In this document: one piece after another, positions 1 to 8,624 of the stretch
Position numbering within the stretch: the stretch's first letter is position 1
How the letters are laid out: each line of letters opens with the position of its first letter
Source: JAQUOA01 sp037443785
Lineage (GTDB): Bacteria > Bacteroidota > Ignavibacteria > UBA10030 > UBA8401
Assembly: GCA_037443785.1 (NCBI GenBank)
Contig: JBBINR010000014.1
Coordinates: forward strand, 13,227 to 77,226
Length of the DNA: 64,000 nt
Direction of reading: 5' to 3'
Program-made: the position numbers and the translations under genes
Notes under the pieces: generated by a model
What the model was told of the DNA's origin: nothing
The model's database searches: none
Seen by the model: only the letters and a program-made list of their open reading frames with translations

Positions 1-369
1 CATATTCGTTGCCGTTGCCGTCGCAGGAATCATTAGCATTTCAAGATCATCTCGTTTGCATGGAGTGATGATGGTCGATTCTTCACACAACAGCAATCCG
101 CCGGGTTTGATTTTATCAGCAAACTTATCGAGCGACGGCTGATTGAGAATGATTCCGGAATCGAATGTCGTAACAATGGGAGAGCTTACACGATTCGATG
201 AAACGATTACCATGCAGTTTGCCGTTCCGCCGCGCATTTCAGGTCCATACGCCGGCATCCAACTGATTTCTTTTCCCTCTTTCATTGCCGAATATGCGAT
301 GATCTGTCCCATGGAAAGAACGCCTTGTCCTCCGAATCCGGCAATAATGATTTCATGATTTTGCACCAT
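1..369 (-). CDS. 2-oxoacid:ferredoxin oxidoreductase gamma subunit (partial)
   Basis: The reading frame is open from an ATG at 369 to the left edge, so the C-terminus lies outside the window. The translated N-terminus has the glycine-rich IIIAGFGGQGVLSMGQ segment followed by PAYGPEMRGGTANC, the hallmark of the POR/VOR/KOR gamma subunit that helps bind coenzyme A. A GAGGT ribosome site sits just upstream of the start. It is the last visible gene of the operon that carries the delta, alpha and beta subunits; the substrate (2-oxoglutarate or branched-chain 2-oxoacids) cannot be decided from this part. Confidence 0.9.
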   Translation of the reverse strand, partial: MVQNHEIIIAGFGGQGVLSMGQIIAYSAMKEGKEISWMPAYGPEMRGGTANCMVIVSSNRVSSPIVTTFDSGIILNQPSLDKFADKIKPGGLLLCEESTIITPCKRDDLEMLMIPATATATNM

Positions 370-379
370 ATCAACCTCG

Positions 380-775
380 TTACGAATGAGTTTGTTGTTT
401 CATTTCTTGTCCGCGAACAATGACGTATGCGATCAATGCGAAGATAAAAAAGAGAAGAAGAATCCATGCGATACTTTGCATTGTGCCGATAATTGTTGAA
501 TACATTTCCAACACCCAACGTTCATTGGTCAATTCAAGAACTTTTTCGTCAGCAGTAATGGGAGTAATATAACGCTGCAGTTCCCAAATACGAACACCTC
601 CGGAGATACCGACGACATAAATTGCAAAGGTGAGGTATCTGACCCATGAAGAAAAAATTTCTTCTTTAATCAGACGTTGCAAAATTCCGCCAATTGGCTT
701 TTGAAAAATCTTCGTTATCAAAAAACAAACCGCGACGGAAACAATGAAACTGATAACAAGCAATGTAAAGAACAT
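380..775 (-). CDS. Small membrane protein inside the oxidoreductase operon
   Basis: A 131-residue protein with a hydrophobic N-terminal helix (about residues 3-22), a weaker hydrophobic stretch around 48-60 and a strong helix near 98-118. A soluble segment containing WELQRYITPITADEKVLE lies between the last two. It lies 16 bp after the beta-subunit gene and 10 bp before the gamma-subunit gene, on the same strand, so it is almost certainly co-transcribed with them. I recognise no family. Its position suggests a membrane anchor or accessory factor for the oxidoreductase, but that is inference from context only. Confidence 0.75.
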   Translation of the reverse strand: MFFTLLVISFIVSVAVCFLITKIFQKPIGGILQRLIKEEIFSSWVRYLTFAIYVVGISGGVRIWELQRYITPITADEKVLELTNERWVLEMYSTIIGTMQSIAWILLLFFIFALIAYVIVRGQEMKQQTHS

Positions 776-791
776 ATGACCTCTGTGATTG

Positions 792-1565
792 TTATTTCAT
801 TCCCTGCGGTACTTTGATATCTCCTATCGGATAATACGGAAACATATTTTTCTCCATCCATTCATTTGCTTCGAGCGGGGTCATTTTCCACCCCGAAGGG
901 CAGTTGGAAACGACTTCAATAAAACATGTTCCTTTTTTTTCTTTTTGAAATTGGAACGAAGCGCGAAACGCTTTTTTCAATTTCCGAACAGCGTTTGGGG
1001 TGTGAACGGAATGCCGCGCAACGTAATATGCGCCGGGAAGCTGAGCAAGAAGTTCGGTGATTTTCAATGGATAACCGATCAACGCTGTGTCTCTTCCGTA
1101 CGGTGTTGTCGATGTTATCATTCCTGCAAGCGATGTCGGCGCCATTTGCCCGCCGGTCATACCATAAATGCCGTTGTTGATAAAGACCATCAAAATATTT
1201 TCACCGCGATTGACCGTGTGAATTGTTTCGCCCGTTCCGATCGCTGCCAAATCTCCGTCACCCTGGTAGGAAAAGACATATCTATCAGGAAGCACTCTTC
1301 TGATACCTGTCGCTACTGCACTGGCTCTTCCGTGAGCAGCTTCCTGCATATCAACATTCATGTACATGTATGCAAAAACAGAACATCCAACCGGAGCAAC
1401 ACCGACGGTATTTTCACCAATCCCTAATTCGTCAATCACTTCCATCAATGCTTTATGAACAACACCATGACCGCAGCCGGGACAATAATGGGTTGGCTGT
1501 TCCGTTAAGGTGTGTGGTTTTGCATAAACACATTCCATTCCATCGATCATCGCATTTGTTTCCAT
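792..1565 (-). CDS. 2-oxoacid:ferredoxin oxidoreductase beta subunit (TPP-binding)
   Basis: A 257-residue beta subunit. It has the HYCPGCGHGVVHKAL cysteine motif near residue 30 that helps ligate an Fe-S cluster, and the thiamine diphosphate/Mg site YQGDGDLAAIG followed by INNGIYGMTGGQ near residues 100-140. The enzyme decarboxylates a 2-oxoacid with CoA and reduces ferredoxin, or runs in reverse to fix CO2. The start at 1565 is preceded by GAGGT and is only 3 bp from the alpha-subunit stop, indicating translational coupling. The sequence fits the VorA/KorB group; the precise substrate is not resolved. Confidence 0.93.
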   Translation of the reverse strand: METNAMIDGMECVYAKPHTLTEQPTHYCPGCGHGVVHKALMEVIDELGIGENTVGVAPVGCSVFAYMYMNVDMQEAAHGRASAVATGIRRVLPDRYVFSYQGDGDLAAIGTGETIHTVNRGENILMVFINNGIYGMTGGQMAPTSLAGMITSTTPYGRDTALIGYPLKITELLAQLPGAYYVARHSVHTPNAVRKLKKAFRASFQFQKEKKGTCFIEVVSNCPSGWKMTPLEANEWMEKNMFPYYPIGDIKVPQGMK

Positions 1566-1568
1566 CGC

Positions 1569-2675
1569 TTACCTCACCGTTGATTGATGAATAAGATTAT
1601 GTTTTTCAGCAAGTGCTTCAACTTCAAGCAAAATATCCTCGGGAGTCGGTATCATTCCACCCATTCTTCCACGGAAATAGACCGGTGCTCTTCCATTGAC
1701 TCCAATGCGAACATCTTCAACCATTTGTCCCGCATTCATTTCAACCGCTAGGAAAATGCGATTTAGAGTAGCATGTTTTGCAATCGTTTCGTACGGAAAC
1801 GGGAATAATGTAATCGGGCGGATAACACCGACTTTCAACCCTTTTTCATTGGCAAGATTCATTGCTTTGCTGCAAATGCGTGCCGTTAATCCGAACGCAA
1901 CAAGAATGATGTCGGCATCTTTCGTATTGATTAGTTCAAATCGTTCTTCTTTTTTCAACCGGCGGTATTTATCTTGAAGATGCAGATTGATTTCTTCCAT
2001 CTTTTCCGGCTCCATGTGGAGCGAGGTAATAAAATTTCTTTCACGTGTCACAGGTTTTCCCGTTGTTGCCCACGGATGATCGTGGTATGGCAGTGACCCT
2101 TCTTTCGGCAGATGCACTTTTTCCATCATCTGGCCCAACGCACCATCAGCAAGAATCATTGCCGGAATGCGATACTCTTCAGCAAGACGAAATCCGTCAA
2201 AAACAAAATCTGCCATTTCTTGAACGGATGACGGTGCAAGGACGACAATCCGATAATCTCCGTGTCCGCCTCCTTTTGTTGCTTGAAAATAATCTCCCTG
2301 TGATGGTTGAATTGTTCCAAGGCCCGGGCCACCTCGCTGCACATTCACCAATAAGCACGGAAGCTCCGAACAGGCGATGTATGAAATTCCTTCCTGCATT
2401 AAACTGATGCCAGGACTTGATGACGACGTCATCACACGAGCGCCGGCACCGGCTGCACCATAAATCATATTGATGGAAGCAACTTCACTTTCTGCTTGCA
2501 GCACAACTGCTTTGCTTCGTTTCGGGACTTGCTCGGTAAGATATTCGAGAATTTCTGATTGCGGTGTAATGGGATAACCAAAGTATCCTTGCATGCCGGC
2601 ACGAATAGCCGATTCAGCAAGTGCTTCGTTTCCTTTCATCAATTTTGGAATTGACTCGTGTTCAATGTGATTCAT
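1569..2675 (-). CDS. 2-oxoacid:ferredoxin oxidoreductase alpha subunit (VorB/KorA-like)
   Basis: About 368 residues. The N-terminal LMKGNEALAESAIRAG and GYFGYPITPQSEI segments and the later SSSSPGISLMQEGISY are typical of the VorB/KorA alpha chain, whose pyrimidine-binding domain forms the TPP site with the beta chain. A GTG three bases upstream (2678) is also in frame, but the ATG at 2675 sits six bases after AGGAG and is preferred. It is followed directly by beta and preceded by the ferredoxin-like delta subunit, giving the order delta-alpha-beta-(membrane protein)-gamma. VorB similarity would favour branched-chain oxoacids, but 2-oxoglutarate is also possible. Confidence 0.92.
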   Translation of the reverse strand: MNHIEHESIPKLMKGNEALAESAIRAGMQGYFGYPITPQSEILEYLTEQVPKRSKAVVLQAESEVASINMIYGAAGAGARVMTSSSSPGISLMQEGISYIACSELPCLLVNVQRGGPGLGTIQPSQGDYFQATKGGGHGDYRIVVLAPSSVQEMADFVFDGFRLAEEYRIPAMILADGALGQMMEKVHLPKEGSLPYHDHPWATTGKPVTRERNFITSLHMEPEKMEEINLHLQDKYRRLKKEERFELINTKDADIILVAFGLTARICSKAMNLANEKGLKVGVIRPITLFPFPYETIAKHATLNRIFLAVEMNAGQMVEDVRIGVNGRAPVYFRGRMGGMIPTPEDILLEVEALAEKHNLIHQSTVR

Positions 2676-2696
2676 CACATTCTCCTGTAAAAAAAG

Positions 2697-2957
2697 TTAC
2701 GCTGTTTGCGCATTCTTAACAGCCTCGGCCGCATGTTTTGCAGATTTCGGCTGGCGATATACTGTAATCGCTGAATCGGGACAGACCAACGCACAATTCA
2801 TACACCCTGTGCAATTATTTTTGGTAAGTTGCGCGTAGCGATATCCTTTGCGATTGATCGATGTGGAGAGTGAAAGACTTTCTTGAGGACAGGATGCAAT
2901 GCAGAGCTCGCATCCTTTGCAAATTTCTGTGGCAACAACAACCGTTCCGGTGATCAT
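2697..2957 (-). CDS. Ferredoxin-like delta subunit, two 4Fe-4S clusters
   Basis: An 86-residue protein with two classic cluster-binding motifs, CKGCELCIASCP (about residues 13-24) and CTGCMNCALVCP (about residues 49-60). This is the normal length and spacing of a bacterial 2[4Fe-4S] ferredoxin fused to no other domain. It heads the oxidoreductase operon and would carry electrons from the alpha/beta active site to an external ferredoxin. A GGGAGAA ribosome site precedes the start. A sigma-54-like sequence lies about 40 bp upstream. Confidence 0.93.
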   Translation of the reverse strand: MITGTVVVATEICKGCELCIASCPQESLSLSTSINRKGYRYAQLTKNNCTGCMNCALVCPDSAITVYRQPKSAKHAAEAVKNAQTA

Positions 2958-2995
2958 TGTTCTTTCTCCCGGTTAATATTCATGGTTAGAATTTC

Positions 2996-3011
2996 TGCAA
3001 TTACCATACCA
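2996..3011 (-). promoter_or_regulatory. Possible sigma-54 promoter of the oxidoreductase operon
   Basis: Read on the minus strand the site is TGGTATGGTAATTGCA. It has the invariant -24 GG and -12 GC twelve bases apart and the full TTGCA half, but TGGTAT rather than TGGCAC at -24. The implied transcription start leaves a leader of about 28 nt before the delta subunit. It is weaker than the exact site at 55184-55199, so this is a suggestion only. Confidence 0.35.
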
Positions 3012-3166
3012 CAGAAAAACCATGATTTTTGACAAAAAACAATAATGAATTTATGGAATTTGCATTTATGGGAAGGGACAAAAACGTGATTCCTATAAAA
3101 TGAAAACTCCCCGACATGAGCGACGAAGAGTTCTTAGAATGAAGAATCAATCGAGAGGGTGTTGTC

Positions 3167-5812
3167 TTATTTCAACAATAAAATCTTTTTCGTTGTCGAA
3201 AAATTTCCTGCAGACATTTTTACAAAATAGGTTCCGCTCGCAGTGCGGGATGCATTCCACTGCACCGAATATTTTCCGGCGTTCTTTTGTTCATCGACCA
3301 ACACAGCGACTTCTTTTCCAATTTCATCGTATACTTTCAACGTTACATGAATCCCCCTCGATGCTGTCGCATCGTTCCCCCCTTGCAAAGGGGGATTAAG
3401 AGGAATTTCATATGTAATCATCGTTGATGGATTGAACGGATTCGGGTAATTTTGGCTTAATGAAAAATCGAGCGGAACGTTTACATCGGCAAGTCGCACG
3501 TTTGTGATGCGCGCAGGCCCAAGCTTTCGCTGGTACACTCCATTCCCAAATGTTGCAGCACGCAACACACGATTCGTTTTTGAGATTGAAACGTCCAGTA
3601 CCATAGCGTACGGCATACCATCAAACCATGGCAGCCAAGACGTACCGCTGTTGGTTGTTCGATACACACCAAGATCAGTGCCGATATAAATATCTGTCGG
3701 ATTCAGTGGATCAATGCAAACAGATTGTGTCGGAACATCAGGAAGATCCGATGAAATATTATTCCATGTTGCGCCGGCATCGGTTGAACGAAAAACGTGT
3801 GCTATTCCATATCCGGAAAACGTTGCGTATGCGATTGCACTCTTCGTCGGATCGAATGAAATATCGGTCGGATAGCGATTCGGAAGTGACGACAACGATT
3901 TTGTCCAAGTTACACCGCCGTTTGTAGAATAGAATAATTCAAAAAGTGCTGCAGTGCGCTGACCGGTTCCAGCAATGATTGTATCCGCACTTGTAAAGCT
4001 TGCGGCAAGGCACGAAACATTCGATCCATTTAATACTTTCCCTCCATTCGTTTCGCTCCACGATGTTCCACCGTTGATCGATTTAAATATTTTTTTTGCC
4101 CCCGCATACAAAATGTTCGGATTAGATTGAGTAATGACAAACGGAGCAATGAAATTCGACGAATCAGCATTTGAACTGAAAATAGCAGACCAGCTGCTTC
4201 CTCCATCAGTCGATTTTGAAATGGCAAGATAGACGTACTCTTCGTATAACACGTTTTTATTCGTTGGATCAATTGCACACCAACCGCCATCGCCGCCATA
4301 CACTTTATTCCATGCCCGCGCTCCTTCATATTTTACCGTTCCATTATCCTGAAGCCCGCCAAGCGCGATCAATGAATCGTTTCCCGCATTATCAAAACCG
4401 TTATAGAATTGTGTCGTCACCAATCCACCATTTCGCCCGATAAATGTTTCACCGCCGTCCGTCGATTCAAATACCCCTCCATCAGTTCCAAAAAACATTC
4501 TGCTCGCATTCCTCGGATCGAAAACAATAGCATGATGATCGGCATGAATGTAGTCGGCCGCTCCTTCAATTCCGCCGGCAGAGATAACACCAAAATTTCC
4601 CTTAAACCAATATGATTTTTGAATCAATGATGCACCCGATGATGTCGATTTGTACACATCAAGTCCCGCAGCGTAAACAAGGGTCGAATTGGTCGGGTGA
4701 ACGGCGACGACATTATCGTACCAGCCTTGCCCGTTCACATAATTCGGCGACGATGAAGACATTGTTGACCACGAATTTCCATTATCAGTTGATTGATACA
4801 ATCCTTCAACATTATGTGTCACGGCATTAGCGATGCTTGCGTACACAATTGACGGGTTTGCAGGATAGATGGCAAGGGACGTACGTCCGAAATTTGCTGA
4901 AGGCAAACCATTCGTCAATCGGGTGAAAGAATTTCCTCCATTTGTGGAACGATACAAACCGGAATTAGGTGAAGTGTTTCGCTGCCCACAGGCGACATAG
5001 ATAATTGTTGTATCGTTCGGATTCACGGCAAGATCCATGGCCATTAACGTATCAAGAATTCGAATAAATGTAACGCCGGCATCGTACGATCGATAGGTTC
5101 CTTCAGAAGTTGCCGCATAAATTGTTTTTGAATTTTTCGGATTGATGACAATCTTTTGAACAGATCGATTTTGATTAAATTGCCAGGTTAATCCAGTTGC
5201 GCTCCACGTTGTTCCTCTATCCGTACTCTTCACGACACCGAGCCCGTACGTTGTGCGAGCGCTTGGAGTTCCTAACAATCCTAAATTATATCCGCTGATC
5301 TCTCCCGTTCCGATATACATCTCATTCGCATTCGTCTGATTGATTGCAATGGTGCTGACGGAAAGAAGATAAAATCCGGTATTCACAAATTCCCATCCGG
5401 TCTCTCCGGCTCCGCCAGTTTTTGATTTCCATAGACCTCCACTTGCAGAGCCTGCCCAAAGAATATTGTTGCTGTCGGGATCGATTGCAAGCGATAACAC
5501 GCGCCCTCCGATGTTGTTGGGACCGATTGACTGCCATGGTTCTTCAACCACGCCTGATTTTTTTTGCATCCGCAGTATTTTTTGTTGGGTCAATTGAACC
5601 GCGCGAGTCAATCCTTCACGATTGATCATTTGATCAGGGAGAGCACGCTGAGAATACCACCATTCAAACGCTTCATCGGCATGGCCTTCTTCCTCTTCTT
5701 CTTTAAAATCATTTTTATGATTAAAAAGAAAAAGCGCCGTGGTAAACCCAAGCGCAATAACCAATGCGAAAAATATTTTTGTCACGATCTTTTTTCTATA
5801 AAATTTGTTCAC
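3167..5812 (-). CDS. Secreted BNR/Asp-box beta-propeller protein with T9SS sorting domain
   Basis: About 881 residues from a GTG at 5812. An upstream ATG-like extension would overlap the preceding DUF2062 gene in another frame and gives no signal peptide, whereas the GTG start gives a basic N-terminus and a hydrophobic helix (KIFFALVIALGFTTALFLF). The body is built of sortilin/BNR repeats: WQSIGPNNIGGRVLSLAIDP, then many copies of S-x-D-G-G-x-x-W such as STDGGSSWS and STDAGATW. The C-terminus is a T9SS type A sorting domain (QNYPNPFNPST to KKILLLK). That domain is interrupted by about 16 extra residues encoded by a palindromic repeat at 3351-3398. A role as a surface-exposed or released propeller is likely; the ligand is unknown. 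Confidence 0.88.
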   Translation of the reverse strand: MNKFYRKKIVTKIFFALVIALGFTTALFLFNHKNDFKEEEEEGHADEAFEWWYSQRALPDQMINREGLTRAVQLTQQKILRMQKKSGVVEEPWQSIGPNNIGGRVLSLAIDPDSNNILWAGSASGGLWKSKTGGAGETGWEFVNTGFYLLSVSTIAINQTNANEMYIGTGEISGYNLGLLGTPSARTTYGLGVVKSTDRGTTWSATGLTWQFNQNRSVQKIVINPKNSKTIYAATSEGTYRSYDAGVTFIRILDTLMAMDLAVNPNDTTIIYVACGQRNTSPNSGLYRSTNGGNSFTRLTNGLPSANFGRTSLAIYPANPSIVYASIANAVTHNVEGLYQSTDNGNSWSTMSSSSPNYVNGQGWYDNVVAVHPTNSTLVYAAGLDVYKSTSSGASLIQKSYWFKGNFGVISAGGIEGAADYIHADHHAIVFDPRNASRMFFGTDGGVFESTDGGETFIGRNGGLVTTQFYNGFDNAGNDSLIALGGLQDNGTVKYEGARAWNKVYGGDGGWCAIDPTNKNVLYEEYVYLAISKSTDGGSSWSAIFSSNADSSNFIAPFVITQSNPNILYAGAKKIFKSINGGTSWSETNGGKVLNGSNVSCLAASFTSADTIIAGTGQRTAALFELFYSTNGGVTWTKSLSSLPNRYPTDISFDPTKSAIAYATFSGYGIAHVFRSTDAGATWNNISSDLPDVPTQSVCIDPLNPTDIYIGTDLGVYRTTNSGTSWLPWFDGMPYAMVLDVSISKTNRVLRAATFGNGVYQRKLGPARITNVRLADVNVPLDFSLSQNYPNPFNPSTMITYEIPLNPPLQGGNDATASRGIHVTLKVYDEIGKEVAVLVDEQKNAGKYSVQWNASRTASGTYFVKMSAGNFSTTKKILLLK
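3351..3398. repeat. GC-rich palindromic repeat inserted in a sorting domain
   Basis: The segment begins ATCCCCCT and ends AGGGGGATT. It contains a CGATGC/GCATCG dyad and an imperfect CCCCC-TTGCAA-GGGGG palindrome. It lies in frame inside the T9SS sorting domain, where it adds a peptide containing NPPLQGGND between two conserved strands. Its ends resemble those of the repeat at 13619-13689 (ATCCCCC...GGGGGATT), so the two probably belong to one dispersed family. Confidence 0.6.
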
Positions 5813-5817
5813 CGAGA

Positions 5818-6315
5818 TTATTGTTCCGTTACCGTTGTCTGGGATCCACGACGCACAAGAAGTGGAACAAGGATAGCATACAACACCACAACCAACGGCA
5901 AACCAATAATCATCCACGCAACAACGGCATGGAACGCTGTCGACCATAACTCATTGGCTGCGCCGACACCATTGGTTTGAATCAGTGCAATAATTTGGAC
6001 AACATCGAGCGAAAGTGGAGGTTCGTTAAAGAGCAATTCTCCTGCTCTGACATGTGGAATTAAAAGGATCAATTGAAGAGGTGAGACAAAATAATTGACG
6101 AGTTGAATAGCCGGCAAGTTTAATTTGAATACTACGGCTGCGATCGCACACAAAACTGTCGTTACGCCGAGTATCGGAAAAACACCCAAAACAATTCCCA
6201 GCGCAATGGTCAGTGCAAGCTTTTGCGGTGATAATCCCTGCCGTAAGAAATTGATCATTGGAACAATAAGCGTGCGCTGAAAAAACAATTCGATTTTCTT
6301 TTTGCTCCAATTCAA
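5818..6315 (-). CDS. DUF2062 membrane protein
   Basis: A 165-residue protein. The segment LALTIALGIVLGVFPILGVTT followed by LNLPAIQLVNYFVSPLQLILL is characteristic of DUF2062 proteins: small inner-membrane proteins, often near glycosyltransferase or lipid genes, with no firmly assigned reaction. Hydrophobic segments are at about residues 35-65, 72-88 and 125-152. The stop codon ends 6 bp before the GTG start of the propeller gene downstream, so the two are probably one transcription unit. Function not assigned. Confidence 0.82.
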   Translation of the reverse strand: MNWSKKKIELFFQRTLIVPMINFLRQGLSPQKLALTIALGIVLGVFPILGVTTVLCAIAAVVFKLNLPAIQLVNYFVSPLQLILLIPHVRAGELLFNEPPLSLDVVQIIALIQTNGVGAANELWSTAFHAVVAWMIIGLPLVVVLYAILVPLLVRRGSQTTVTEQ

Positions 6316-6517
6316 AAAAACTACCTCTTACAAATCTGTATTCAGTGAATGACCTTGTTTAAAGATACGAAAAAAAAGAACTTTGTAGAAATTACATGCT
6401 TGAATAAACGCAACATCCCCTTTTTTCGCCAATTTCTGAGCATTTATAATGGCAAGCTCGTTGCAGAATTAATAGACAAGTAATCAAACTATTTTCCCGG
6501 CAGGAAGGGAGATCGAT

Positions 6518-6715
6518 ATGTTTCATCACCTTACACACATAAAATCCATGGACACATCAAAAAAAGATATACAAATTTCGGACATACAGAAAAATTCCAT
6601 GATGGAAAAAATCTATAACAGCGATATTTATAAAGAATTTTTACGGCAATGGGGAAATCCGAACAGCCAAATTCTTTTGAATCATAAATCAGTATCGATC
6701 TCTAAAAATCGATAA
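6518..6715 (+). CDS. Possible small plus-strand protein, 65 residues
   Basis: An ATG at 6518 preceded by AGGAAGGGAG at a good distance opens a 65-residue frame rich in Lys, Ile, Ser and Asn, with no membrane segment and no family I recognise. It is followed about 55 bp later by a plus-strand terminator hairpin at 6771-6798. The surrounding genes up to 43 kb are nearly all on the minus strand, so a plus-strand ribosome site and terminator together make this more than a random ORF. The hydrophilic sequence could be a regulatory small protein. No homologue is known to me. Confidence 0.45.
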   Translation: MFHHLTHIKSMDTSKKDIQISDIQKNSMMEKIYNSDIYKEFLRQWGNPNSQILLNHKSVSISKNR

Positions 6716-6770
6716 CCTGTTTTTTATACTATGAATTCCCCCTCACAGCGGTCTTCATCCTTAACTCCGT

Positions 6771-6804
6771 GTTCCATCGAATATAGTTTCGATGGAACAT
6801 TTTT
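6771..6804 (+). terminator. Rho-independent terminator after the 6518 ORF
   Basis: GTTCCATCGAA, a five-base loop, TTTCGATGGAAC, then ATTTTTATTTT. The T-rich tail is on the plus strand only, so it ends a plus-strand transcript. Confidence 0.7.
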
Positions 6805-6833
6805 ATTTTAAAGCAAAAAAAATAATTAAAAAT

Positions 6834-7091
6834 TTACTTTATCAACAGCACCTTCATACTTTGCACTTTATCTTTACTCTGCAATCTTGCAAAATAAATC
6901 CCACCGGAAAGTTTTGATGCATCAAATTGTACAGAACAATTTCCTGATTCTTTTGTTTCATCTACCACTGTTGCAGCTACCCTTCCGATCACATCCTGCA
7001 CTTTCAACGACACAAGATTCGATGTTGGCAACAGAAATTCTTCGGAAAAAGGAAAGGGCGGAATTTCTCCCGCCCTAAGTAAATTCCCCAT
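6834..7091 (-). pseudogene. Orphan T9SS sorting-domain remnant
   Basis: This 85-codon open stretch encodes the second half of a T9SS sorting domain (SLKVQDVIGRV, then GGIYFARLQSKDKVQSMKVLL). It lacks the NYPNPFNP opening, any signal peptide and a ribosome site. It starts 13 bp after the stop of the complete T9SS gene at 7104-8624 and resembles that gene's own C-terminus. The best explanation is a leftover of a duplicated or deleted neighbour. A GGGCGG...CCGCCC hairpin at 7056-7075 marks its 5' end, where homology stops. Confidence 0.7.
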
Positions 7092-7103
7092 AGGTATTGG
7101 AAT

Positions 7104-8624
7104 TTATTTCAGCAACATCATTTTCTTTAATTGCGCTTTGTCTCCGCTTTGGAGTTTTGCAAAATAGATTCCGCTCACAAGACGCGAAGCATTGAATTCA
7201 ACACGATGCAATTGCCCTGCTTGAGCAACATCATTAAACAATGTCGTAACTTCTCTCCCCAATACGTCATAAATTTTCACGACCGCTCTTCCAGTCTGCC
7301 GAACGGTAAATTCAATTGTGGTAGATGGATTAAAAGGATTGGGATAGTTTTGGAATAATTCAAACGATGCCGGTACTGCTACAGTTTGTTGTACCGATAA
7401 GGTTGACGATGCAAGGACAGTTCCGGTGGTAAAATCGCAGAGGTAATATTTTGCATTATAATCGAACCATTGCTGCGGGGTTTCAACTCCCCAGGAATAC
7501 GTAACGCCCCAATAGAATTTCGATTGATCGGGAACAAGGTTGCCGTATTGACTCATATTTTGATCTGCAAGAGACATTTCGATTTTAAATGTCAGTGAAT
7601 CAGGATGAGCCTGCGTCCGAAATGTTTTTCCACCTGCCGCTTCAACATTGGCAACAACTGTTGCGCTTGATGCAGCCGCAGTGATATTGGGGAGCGGCCG
7701 CATATTTATTACCCAGTTGAAATAATTCGGATCAATGGTATCTTTTTTCGACATGAACGAACTAACGTTGACCGTCAATCCAATGGTATTACTATTTGCA
7801 GTGTAAACAAATTCCCACGAACTGCTTTTTCCAAGAGTATCGACTCTCCATCCGGAAGCTCGCCTCAATACTTTATCCAATGGAAGGTCATTATCTAAAC
7901 TATCCGCAATTGTAACGGCATCTGAAAATAGATTTGGTGCCATGGTGCGAAAAGTCAACCCAACATTATTCACCGAAGCTCCATTGACAACAATTGAATC
8001 TCCAAACGCGAGAACATCAACTCCATCTTCCGGACGAATTTTACCATCATGATCAACATCTTTAACAGCAAGCGGCCAGTACGTTCCATTAGGGACATAA
8101 GGAATAGTAAATGTTCCATTGCTGTTCGCGTTTGTCCACCCTGCAAACGGCGGCGGTCCCTCATTCTGACCTTTATCAATTGGAATCGTCATAAGCCCTA
8201 CGACGGCATCTTGCAATGTAACACCTGTTGAACCTACACTCAGTGTTCCATTAATTGAATACGGTGAAAAATCTGAACCTGTGGTAAAGTAATAGACATA
8301 CGGCGTTGTCATTGCAGCACCGGATTTTGCTTTCATATACAACAGTGCAAAAAAGTATGTCGTATTTGGTTTCAGCAGGCATGTTGCCGATGCCGTTTTT
8401 CCATCGAGACTGTATCCGTGTGTTACGATCGAATCAATATTTGAAAACCAGGAATCGCTTTGACTCATTGAGTTCGTATCGATTGCTTCGTTGAATGTTA
8501 AACTAATCGTTGTTGTCAGAGGAACATTCTTTGCATTGTTCGCCGGTTCGGTTGAAACGATTGAAAACTGCGCAAAGAGCATGCACGGAATAAAGAGAAG
8601 GAAGAAACTATAAATAGTTTTCAT
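7104..8624 (-). CDS. Secreted Big_5 (bacterial Ig-like) protein with T9SS sorting domain
   Basis: About 506 residues from the ATG at 8624. An AAGGAG site precedes it, and the longer frame to 8732 would add no signal peptide. A signal peptide (IYSFFLLFIPCMLFAQ) is followed by a Big_5-type Ig domain beginning STEPANNAKNVPLTTTISLT (about residues 20-115). Near residue 205 there is a calcium-loop-like DVDHDGKIRPEDG, as in dockerin/EF-hand loops. The C-terminal 85 residues are the sorting domain with QNYPNPFNPSTTIEF and KKMMLLK. It is presumably secreted by the T9SS and attached to the surface; its ligand is unknown. A promoter and a leader of about 190 nt lie upstream. Confidence 0.85.
   Translation of the reverse strand: MKTIYSFFLLFIPCMLFAQFSIVSTEPANNAKNVPLTTTISLTFNEAIDTNSMSQSDSWFSNIDSIVTHGYSLDGKTASATCLLKPNTTYFFALLYMKAKSGAAMTTPYVYYFTTGSDFSPYSINGTLSVGSTGVTLQDAVVGLMTIPIDKGQNEGPPPFAGWTNANSNGTFTIPYVPNGTYWPLAVKDVDHDGKIRPEDGVDVLAFGDSIVVNGASVNNVGLTFRTMAPNLFSDAVTIADSLDNDLPLDKVLRRASGWRVDTLGKSSSWEFVYTANSNTIGLTVNVSSFMSKKDTIDPNYFNWVINMRPLPNITAAASSATVVANVEAAGGKTFRTQAHPDSLTFKIEMSLADQNMSQYGNLVPDQSKFYWGVTYSWGVETPQQWFDYNAKYYLCDFTTGTVLASSTLSVQQTVAVPASFELFQNYPNPFNPSTTIEFTVRQTGRAVVKIYDVLGREVTTLFNDVAQAGQLHRVEFNASRLVSGIYFAKLQSGDKAQLKKMMLLK

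Noticed and set aside
789..1427. Long plus-strand ORF opposite the oxidoreductase beta gene
   Set aside because: It is the complement of a well-conserved gene; composition is cysteine- and serine-rich as expected for an antisense frame.
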